Of a DNA stretch of 64,000 nt, positions 55,840 to 64,000 are shown piece after piece. Position 1 is the stretch's first letter. Every line of letters starts with the position of its first letter. Origin of the DNA: Scilla litardierei. Lineage: Eukaryota > Streptophyta > Magnoliopsida > Asparagales > Asparagaceae. Location of the stretch: positions 802,829,610 through 802,893,609 of the forward strand of contig CM061142.1 of NCBI GenBank assembly GCA_030789695.1, written 5' to 3'. Made by a program: the position numbers and the translations under genes. The notes under the pieces were generated by a model. The model was not told the origin of the DNA. It worked only from the letters and a program-made list of their open reading frames with translations, and did no database searches.

Positions 55840-56830
55840 TTGACTAGACACTTTGAAATGGCTGAAAATAATACTAATAATGATGAAAACACTAGTAACA
55901 ACAATGGAAATAATATGCAACCTGGAGTTCCTAGACCTTTAAAAGATCTTCTCAGGCCCACTAGGACTAGCACAGTTTCATGCTTTGTCATACCCACCGA
56001 TGCAAATTCTTTTAATTTCAAAGCAGGGGTAATCTAAATTTTACCCACCTTTTATGGGATGGACAAGGAAAACCCTTATCTTCATATAAAAGGATATGCG
56101 GAAGTGTGCTTAATATGTTTCGATGGAAAGGCTAGTGAGGATACGATATATCTGAAATTGTTTCGTTTCTCACTAAAAGATAAAGCTAAAAACTGGTTAA
56201 ATTTCTTAACCACGTTCTATCCCTACATGGATTGAATTGCAAGCTGAATTCTTAAAGAAATTGTTTCCTATACATAGGACACATGGATTGAAAAGACAGA
56301 TCATGAACTTTGCCCAGAAAAGAGAGGATCGTTCTATCAAGCATGGGAGAGGTTCAATGAGCTACTGCTAGCATGTCCACACAACGGCTTCGATAAAAGC
56401 AGGATTATTGGCTTCGACTACGATGGACTACCATCCCAAATGAAACAATTTGTAGAGATGATGTGCAACGGGGGATTTTTCGATAAAGAGCCAGACGAAG
56501 CTTGGACGTACCTGGAGGAGATAGCGGAGAATGCACAAACGTGGGACACTATTTCAGAGTATGATAGAGGAGCCATCTCAACACCTTCCCAGCCATCACA
56601 TAGATGGATGCACACTTTGAAGCCAGAGGATGCTATGGAACCGAAGATGGAAGCTTTGCTCACAAAGAAGCTTCAAGCCCTCAATTTTAAAGGGTCCAAA
56701 GGAGTTGAGGTCGTTCGAAGCTGTGCACTTTGAGAGGTTTGTGGCCATGACACTAGTACTTGCCCCACACTTTCAGCTTTGAAGAACATGCTAAGCAATT
56801 ACGGAGGTAAACCAAGTATCAATCAATTAC
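55840..56830 (+). pseudogene. Athila-like gag, several stops and shifts
   Basis: Begins MTRHFEMAENNTNNDEN and has VIPTDANSFNFKAGVI before a first stop at 56035. The next frames read NPYLHIKGYAEVC, LKLFRFSLKDKAKNWLNFL and LKRQIMNFAQKREDRS, the conserved retrotransposon-gag core. A 97-codon part from 56440 has MKQFVEMMCNGGFFDKEPDE. A knuckle-like CGHDTSTCP follows near 56740. A Gln-rich stretch (CAA/CAG runs, 56880-56960) comes after. It cannot make one protein. Confidence 0.8.
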
Positions 56831-57599
56831 CAAGGTTTCAATCCTAACAATAAGGGGTTGCAAAATAATCCCAATCTAAGTTGGCGACCCCAACAACCCC
56901 AACAACAACAGCAGCAGCAACAACAACAAGCTCCCCCTCCCTTTAGACAACCACAATTCAACAACTACCAAGGGGGAACCAGAGGATGAATCAAGAGCCA
57001 ACGCAAGAACAAAAAATGCAACCATTTGGCGATGCACTTCAACAACTTATTCAACTACGACAAGCCCAAATGCAACAACAACAAGCTCAATTCCAGGCTC
57101 AACAGACCCAAAACCAACAGATGAACGAAAGCTGGGTAAGCTTATAACAATTTTGGAAAAAGGTAAGCTCCCATCACAACCATTTTCTAATCCTAATATG
57201 GGCTCATCTTCCTCTGCAGGTAACAATATAAATCCTTGTCAAGTTGTAACCACACTAAGGAGTGGAACGGAAATTCCGAAACTTGATTCACCAAGCAACG
57301 AACATGAATAAGAGGATGAGATTCAACCGCAAGAAAAAGTGCAGGAGGAGAGCACAGACGGTGACCTGAATAATAAACTCATTGAAGAGGAAGATCCTAC
57401 ACCATATGTAGCTTCAGCACCATTTCCTCAACGGCTACTTCAAACGAAAAAGATAAGTATCAATCTGAGATTCGTGAAATTTTTCAGAAGTGCCAAATAA
57501 ATATTTCATTACTTGATGCCATAAATCAGATCACTGCATATGCTAAATTTCTAAAAAACCTTTGCACAATTAAACGAAAGTTAAATGTGAAGAAAACGA

Positions 57600-58095
57600 C
57601 CTTTTAACTGAACAGGTTAGCTCCAAAGTGCAACAAAACACACCACCAAAATTTAGAGATCCTGGATCACCCATCATCACTTGTAATATTGGCACTAAAA
57701 AGATTGGAAATGCTTTATTGGATTTAAGATCCAGTGTCAATATTTTACCGTATCCCATTTTTACACACCTTGGGTTAGGGGAGCTAAAACCAACATCTAT
57801 CGTATTGCAATTAGCTGATAGGTCTATAAAAGTTCCTTAGGGATGTATGGAAGATGTACTCGTCAAAGTAGACAAATTTTATTACCATGCAGACTTTATA
57901 GTCCTAGACATCCAAGGACCCCAATCTACAAATTCTACTCCCATCATTCTTGGTAGACCTTTCCTTGCAACGTGTAATGCCCTAATCAATTGTAGGAATG
58001 GTCAACTAAAAATCACTTTTGAAAACGTGTCTTTAGACTTGAACATTTTAATACATGTAAGCTTCCAAGCGTGGATGATGAAGTTGAAGAGGTAA
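57600..58095 (+). pseudogene. Athila-like protease region
   Basis: KFRDPGSPIITCNIGTKKIG leads to ALLDLRSSVNILPYPIF, where the family has DLGASVN; the active-site Gly is replaced by Arg. A stop at 57838 separates this from DVLVKVDKFYYHADFIVLDI and PIILGRPFLATCNALI. Together this is a recognisable but inactive aspartic protease. Confidence 0.75.
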
Positions 58096-59001
58096 ATATG
58101 TTTGATTCTTTGGTGAATGATTATATTATCTCTGAATTTGATGGTGACACTACAATTATGGAGGATATTGATGACATCTCTTTTGTGTAGGAAAATGTGA
58201 AGGAGCTCAATGCGATATGGGAGCCTAGGTTCGAGGCCTTACCATCAAATCCATCAAATCTCAAGCCATCTGGAATGGAGGATCCAAAGCCTGAAATCAA
58301 GCCGCTTCCTGACTTTCTCAAGTATGCTTTTCTTGGAGATGAAAACAGCTTTCCCGTGGAAATATCTTCTAGACTCTCTTTAGAACAGGAAAGCTCTTTA
58401 ATTGAAGTTTTGAAAACGCATAAGGGGGCTATTGGTTGGTCCATTGCTGATATTAAAGGAATTAGTCCCATTGTATGCATGCATCACATCTACTTGGAAG
58501 ATGATGCCAAACCTACTAGAGAATTACAACGAAAGTTAACCCCACATTAACAGAAGTAGTAAAAGGCGAGATTCTAAAATTATTTGATGCGTGTATCATA
58601 TACCCGATTTCTGACAGCAAATGGGTTAGTTCCATCCTGGTTGTACTAAAAAGTCTGGCCTCACTGTGGTTAGAAATGAGAATAATGAACTTATTCTTGT
58701 TAGAACCACTACAAGATGGAGGATGTGTATAGATTATAGGAAAATGAACTCCAGAACTAGGAAAGACCACTTCCATCTACCATTTCTTGACCAAATTTTA
58801 GAGAGAGTGGTTGGACATGAGTACTATTGTTTCCTAGACGGTTACTCAGGTTACTATCAGATTGAGATTGCACCAGAGGATCATGAGAAAACGACTTTTA
58901 CTTGTCCTTCGGGTACTTTTGCTTTTAAGAAAACGTCGTTTGGTCTAAGTAATGCCCCTACTAGTTTTCAGCGTTGTATGCTTAGTATTTTTGATGATAT
59001 G

Positions 59002-60318
59002 TGACGTGCGTATATATTTCATATATTCACGCACGTTTTCTTTTGTGTTTCTCCGTATTTTTCCGCCGTCTTTTATTCGTTTTCTCGTATTTTCTCGTTT
59101 TCTTTCACTTTTCTTTGTTTCTCCATGTTTGCAGGAGATTGCCCGCGTAGGGGATGTTTAACGACGATATCTCAAGTCCCCGGAGCAACGGGCGGAGTCA
59201 CGCGTGATCCAGGGGGTCAAACGACGAAGAATACATCTTTTAGCCCTTCACCCGGTCGGTTGGTCATCTCCAACCGATCGGGTGATGCACGCGTGCACCA
59301 CCCGGTCTCAGCCAGAGCTCAAGTGAAAGTCACCCGACCGGTTCACAGGCCGGTTCAACGAGGGCCAACTCTCTGTCTTCTCAAGCCAAATTACAACCGA
59401 TCGGGTGACTCTCACCCGATCGGTTCATCTGTAGCTGATGCTGAGGAGCCGAAGACACGGGCACCCAACCGATCCCTTCACTCGATGGCGCCAAGATCCA
59501 ACCGGTCACTCCAAGAACTCAACCGACCGGTTCATATGACCGGGTGAAAGTTCGCCGTTTTCTGTTTATTATCTGTAACGGATCACCCGATCGGTTGACT
59601 TGTCAACCGATCGGGTGATACGAGATCCTATAAATAGGACCCCTAGGGTTCCAGAAACGGGGAGCTGTTAGTTTTTACTGTTTTCTCCTATTGTGACGGC
59701 TGTAATTACTTTTCTATTGTAAGTTTTCAGATCTTTCTTAAACTTTAGTATTATCTTAATTGCTCTATTTCCTTTGCATTCCAATCGTCTGATTATGATT
59801 TCAACGGTTCATTTTCGTTTAGATCGCTTTTTAATGAATATTTGTGAGTAGTTCCCAAATCTGGGATTTTGGCGGAAACCCCTTCGGGGGCTCTTCCCGA
59901 TGCATCCATAGGGTTAGGAAATCGGGCACCGACCAGAATATCGGGCCCATGGGATGCCGGTACCACTTTCAGAGGCAACGTCTCACCATTAGACCCCAAT
60001 TCCGATCGCTATCCTACCCATAGGCCGTATCGGCGAGAGTCGCTCGTTGGAGTGGAAACCAAAGTCCCGGGTTTATTTTCTTATTGTTCATACCTTGCAT
60101 TCCTTTCCGTGACAACCCACCAACCGATTCGGGCTAGCTCGCCCACGGGGTGATTTTGGTCCTCCTTGACACAAGCACATCCTAGCCTCCCTGTGTTCGA
60201 CCCCCAAGCTACACTACAACACCGTGCGCTTGCGGTTACAAATATCTAAACCCTGTCACGCGGGTCCCCCGGCCATTCGCGGCCAAGCGAACCGGGGGCA
60301 CACACGCGTGACACGTCA
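59002..60318 (+). mobile_element. Solo LTR inserted in the RT gene, 1,317 bp
   Basis: Target duplication ATATG (58997-59001 and 60319-60323). Ends are TGACGTGCG and GACACGTCA, an inverted TGACGTG/CACGTCA pair. TATA box CCTATAAATAGGA lies at about 59629, preceded by an array of CCGATCGG palindromes. No internal coding region or second LTR. Orientation is taken from the TATA box. Confidence 0.88.
59265..59622. repeat. Array of ACCGATCGGGTGA/TCACCCGATCGG palindromes
   Basis: About 12 copies of CCGATCGG, CCGACCGG and half-site variants, in both orientations. The last lies about 10 bp upstream of the TATA box at 59629. Confidence 0.88.
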
Positions 60319-60671
60319 ATATGACTGAGAAAATTGTGGAGGTATTTATGGACAAGTTTTCTGTGTATGGTAGCTCTTTTCATGATTGTTTATCTAACTT
60401 GGCTTGTGTTCATGACAGGTGCATTGAGAAAAACCTCCTATTGAATTAGGAGGAATGCCATTTCATGATCACTGAGGGCATTGTCCTTGGTCATGTAGTT
60501 TTAAAGGAGGGAATTTAGGTAGACAGAGCCAAGGTAGCAGTAATTGAGAAGCTTCCAAGTACCAAGTGTGTGAGGTACATCAGATCATTTCTTGGTCATA
60601 TATGATTTTACAAGCGATTTAAAGATTTCAGTGCCATTTCTCGCCCTCTTAGCAACTTACTATCTCAAAAT

Positions 60672-61190
60672 GTGGATTTTAATTGGACACCTGAGTGTCA
60701 ACATTCTTTTGATACTTTAAAGAAATTGCTAATTTCTGCTCTTATTTTGCATGTTCCAGATTGGTTCCTTCCATTTGAGATCATGTGTGATGTTAGCAAC
60801 TACGCAGTTGGTGCAGTGCTTGGACAAAGGAAAGACAAGCACCCAGTGGTTATGTTATACACCAGCAAAACAATGAACAATGCTCAAAGGAACTATACGA
60901 CCATAGAGAAGGAGTTGCTGGCTGCAGTGTTCGCCTTGGAAAAATTTAGGAGCTATATTTTGGGATCTCCTATCTTGATTAACACAGACCACTCTGCTTT
61001 GAAATATTTATTGTCTAAAAAAAGATGCTAAACCTAGACTAATACGATGGATTTTATTGTTGCAGGAGTTCAATGTTATAATCAAGGATAAGAAGGGTGT
61101 GGAGAATTTAGTAGCTGACCACCTATCACGACTGACCGTTGGTGTTGATTCAGCAGATGTACCCTTGGAGGACTCCTATCCTGATGAGCA
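60672..61190 (+). pseudogene. Athila-like RNase H
   Basis: MDFNWTPECQHSFDTLKKLL, MCDVSNYAVGAVLGQRKDKH, NYTTIEKELLAAVFALEKFR and [16 protein letters not shown] are conserved. The frame shifts at about 61022, and [20 protein letters not shown] plus HLSRL continue in another frame. Confidence 0.82.
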
Positions 61191-61367
61191 TCCTTTTAGC
61201 ATCTCCACCTTGCCATAGTAAGCAAATATAGTAAATTATCTAGTGACTGGTAATACCCCTAAAACTTGGTCATTTCAAGATGTTAAAAGGTTCAAGAACG
61301 AAGTAAAATACTTTTTCTTTGATGATCCATACCTCTATAAATATTGTAGTGACCAAATTATTAGGAG

Positions 61368-62510
61368 GTGATCCCTGACCATGAGATAGGTAGTGTGATA
61401 CAATTTTGTCACGATGGGGTTTGTGGAGGACATTTTTCTGCAAATAAAACTGTGGCTAAAATTTTGCAATGTGGCTTTTATTGGCTAACCATGTTTAAGG
61501 ATACCCTTCGGTATTGTAAGACATGCATACCATGCCAACAGATAGGAGGTATTACTAGGCAAAACATGAAAACATTAAACCCCCTTTTAGAGATAGAAAT
61601 ATTTGACTGCTGGGATATAGATTTCATGAGACCTTTTCCACCTTCATTTGTATATGCTTATATCTTGGTTGCCATTGATTATGTTTCTAAATGGGTGGAG
61701 GCTATTTCTTGCAGGTCGAACGTTGCTTCAATTGTGCTCAAATTTCTCAAGGAGAATATCTTTTCTAGGTTTGGAGCACCCAAGGCCTTGATTAGTGATG
61801 GAGGGTCTCACTTTTGCAACCGCTTGTTTGCTAATCTACTGAAAAGGTTTGTGGTCATGCACAAAGTCTCTACTCCATATCATCCCCAAGCCGATGGTCA
61901 AGTAGAGCTGGCGAATAGAGAGATTAAAGGGATCATACAGAAGACAGTGAATCCATCAAGGAAGGATTGGAGCTTGCGCTTACCTGAAGCTTTTTGGGCC
62001 TACAGGACGACATACAAGACAATTTTAGGGATGTCTCCATACCGTCTTGTCTTTGGGAAGTTTTGTCATTTACCTGTTGAGTTGGAGCATAGATCTTATT
62101 GGGCTATTAAAAAATTGAACTTTGATATTGATTCATCTTTTGCCTCTCGCATGTTTCAGTTGTTGGAGCTAGAGGAGCTGAGGAGAGATGCCTACGGCAA
62201 CGCTAAGATATCCAAGGAAAGGATGAAGTCTGTTCATGACAGAATGATCCTTAGTAAATAATTCATGCCGGGCCAGAAGGTTCTTCTCTACAATTCCAGA
62301 CGCCACCTCTTCCCTGGGAAACTTCGCTCTAGGTGGTTTGGACCTTTTATTGTCAAAGAAGTTTTTCCACATGGAGCTGTCCTATTGTTGAATGAGAAAG
62401 ACAGAAGTGAGTTCAAGGTGAACGATTAACGATTGAAGCATTTTCATGAACCTTGGACCAATGAGGCGAGCACCATCGATCTCACGGACCCACCTTCGGG
62501 TGACAACTAA
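61368..62510 (+). pseudogene. Athila-like integrase
   Basis: The zinc-binding part has FCHDGVCGGHF and CKTCIPCQ (residues 14-56 of the open part). The catalytic residues are D85 (WDIDFMRPF), D144 (ISDGGSHF) and E180 (ADGQVELANRE), with 35 residues between the last two. A stop at 62259 interrupts before [20 protein letters not shown] and [17 protein letters not shown], the usual C-terminal part. The 297-codon core is open but starts after stops (about 61360), so a full enzyme is unlikely. Confidence 0.87.
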
Positions 62511-63593
62511 TAAGGTGTTTTCTCTCCCTGCTTATTCTCCCTTACATTGAGGACAATGCTCATTTTAAGTTGGGGGGAGAGTATAGATTTTTAGACTTTT
62601 TGTCATCTTTTTCTCACCTTTAGATTTTGTTTATCTTCTTCTCATTATTTTTAGACTTTTCTTTTTTTCTATAAATAAAAAATAAAATTATTTTGGTGGA
62701 GAATCATCACATTCCTTTTACTTAGTCCATAAATGCTTAATTCCATGCGATTTTCTCGGATTATTATTTGGTTTCAAATTCATAGATGTTTGATTGGCAT
62801 GTGTTAATTTCTTTTCCACCTTGAAATCAAATTGTAATATGCCATGTATGAAATTAGTTTATATGTCATGATACTCTCCTTGAAATAATTTGGGAATAGT
62901 TTGGTGCAAGCTATTGTTATGTGCGAGTGGGATGAAGGAATTGAGTTGACTGGTTCTAAATTGGATAGGATTTTGGCCATTTGCATATGTTTGGTGACTC
63001 CTAAGGAGTGGGTGGTTGATTTGATAGCTTAAGTTGAGAGTGAGGGAGAGATATAATAAGTGAATGAGTCTCCTATTCAAGTTGAGTAGCCGAAGCCCAA
63101 CGAAACATTGGGGATGACACCAAAGACGAGATTTAGGGGGTCACTCTAGCCCTTTGTCTATATAGCATCATTGCATGTACACAAAGGTAGTCGTGTTTGC
63201 ATTTCATAGCTTCATCGCGTGTATGCAAAAAAAAACAAAAATATTTAAAAAAATTGAAAATGAGTATGAGTGATGCAATATCACCCCCCACAAGTTAGAA
63301 GAAGCTTTGCATTGTTTTGACCAAATCCTTGAAAATTGAAAACTATGATATGGTTTGTGATATATCCTAACAAATGCATACGGTGCTTACTACTTTACTC
63401 TTCTTTGGATTAGATTGAGGGGAGTGTCATATGTTATTCTCTTTCATACATTGTGTATAATGGCTTTGAAATCATTTGGAAATAACTTTTGGAGTAAGCC
63501 ATGATAATATCCTGAGTTTGGTACATGTTTTTAATTTAATCCGAATTTATCACATAATTTGCTTGAGACCAGCAAATGGCTAGTTGGGGGGTG
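62511..63593 (+). other. Non-coding 3' tail of the Athila-like element
   Basis: About 1.1 kb between integrase and the right LTR. It contains TTGAGGACAATGCTCATTTT followed by TTGGGGGGAG, a signature often seen downstream of pol in Athila-type elements, and ends with the polypurine tract. No env-like frame was seen. Confidence 0.6.
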
Positions 63594-64000
63594 TGATTTC
63601 AGCATACTATTACATTATTTCCCATCATTGGACCCCAAGTTGTGCATACACAAGCGCTAAAATAGCTCTAGTATAGTCATATTCAGAATATCATATAACA
63701 AAAAAGCTTAATCTCATAGTTTGCACAACTATTAATTTTGTGAACTAATTTGTGCATCTTCATATTTTTCAAGAGTAGAGCTCGAGCCCACGATTCCAAC
63801 GACTGTTCATTCAAATTTTTCAGAGCACGAGGGAATTTTCTACAAATTTCGGAAGCAAAACAGTTCAAAGGAAAAAGAAAAAGAAGAAAAAGCAAAAGAA
63901 AATTTAAAAAAATGCACGTGCTGACAGTTGCAGGCACGCACGTAGCGCGTGCCAGCCCGCTTAAAAAATCAGAGGGGATCTCCCCTGCTGCTATTTTAAA
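63594..64000 (+). repeat. Athila-like element right LTR, cut by window end
   Basis: Matches 53547-53955 with frequent small differences and indels, which indicates an old insertion. It begins right after GTTGGGGGGTG. Confidence 0.85.

Larger units (their letters stand above)
58197..60670 (+). pseudogene. Athila-like reverse transcriptase, split by a solo LTR
   Basis: Pre-RT 58197-58550 has GAIGWSIADIKGISPIVCMH. RT motifs WRMCIDYRKMNSRTRKDHFH, CFLDGYSGYYQIEIAPEDHE and FKKTSFGLSNAPTSFQRCML run to 59001. The frame resumes at 60324 with EKIVEVFMDKFSVYG, after the inserted LTR. The catalytic pair reads FMDK instead of FMDD, so one catalytic Asp is lost. Further stops follow (LLN-stop at about 60447). 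Confidence 0.85.
53547..64000 (+). mobile_element. Athila-like Ty3/gypsy element, runs off the window
   Basis: Left LTR 53547 to about 55637, PBS at 55644, decayed gag (55840-56830), protease, RT, RNase H and integrase (57600-62510), non-coding tail, polypurine GTTGGGGGGTG (about 63584) and start of the right LTR (63594). The LTR ends match: TGATTTCAGCATA with CCCATCATTGGA, and GTTGTGCATACA. RT and integrase are of Athila type, but no env-like frame follows integrase. One solo LTR interrupts RT and one fold-back sits in the left LTR. Confidence 0.82.

Overview
This is plant nuclear DNA, most likely from an angiosperm with a repeat-rich genome. It holds part of one host gene, the plant USE1-type SNARE gene on the + strand, and a deep nest of transposable elements. 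No tRNA, rRNA, CRISPR array or bacterial-type operon was seen.

Host part (1 to about 16,900). Five exons of the SNARE gene were pieced together by splice signals and reading-frame continuity: 346-418, 2074-2183, 2326-2430, 2827-2926 and 16144-16320. The first exon or exons lie left of the window. The last intron is 13.2 kb long and holds a truncated SINE, a long inverted-repeat element, a 1.15-kb hAT-like element with 8-bp target duplications, two Helitrons joined end to end, and a promoter/5'-UTR-like stretch near 14.2 kb.

Nest 1 (about 16,960 to 47,563). A broken Ty3/gypsy RT fragment is followed by a SIRE/Maximus-type Copia element on the - strand (LTRs 17427-32897 and 42062-43865). Its 3' LTR was split by a young 13.56-kb Tat-lineage Ty3/gypsy element on the - strand (19029-32583, duplication GAAAT). 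That gypsy element carries gag-PR-RT-RNaseH-second RNaseH in one 1,580-codon frame, integrase one frameshift away, a 31-copy 81-bp tandem array, and two additional TATA-bearing modules before its 3' LTR. The Copia element also took a 705-bp hAT MITE (33310-34014). It continues past its 5' LTR into the 3' part of a second copy, so two elements appear to share one LTR, and this ends at an inverted, degenerate relative (46440-47563).

Nest 2 (about 47,564 to 64,000). A region of ~60-bp tandem repeats, perhaps the 3' tail of an old gypsy element, is interrupted by a 2.7-kb Tekay/Del-like solo LTR (48172-50867) and a 1.57-kb solo LTR (50974-52543). From 53547 an Athila-like gypsy element runs on the + strand past the window end. 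Its gag and pol are decayed, its RT carries another solo LTR (59002-60318), and its 5' LTR carries a near-perfect 364-bp fold-back.

The most unusual shared pattern is that three unrelated LTR families (SIRE-type Copia, the Tekay-like solo LTR, and the 59-kb solo LTR) each carry a dense array of a different CpG-containing palindrome. In the 59-kb LTR the array lies directly upstream of a clear TATA box.
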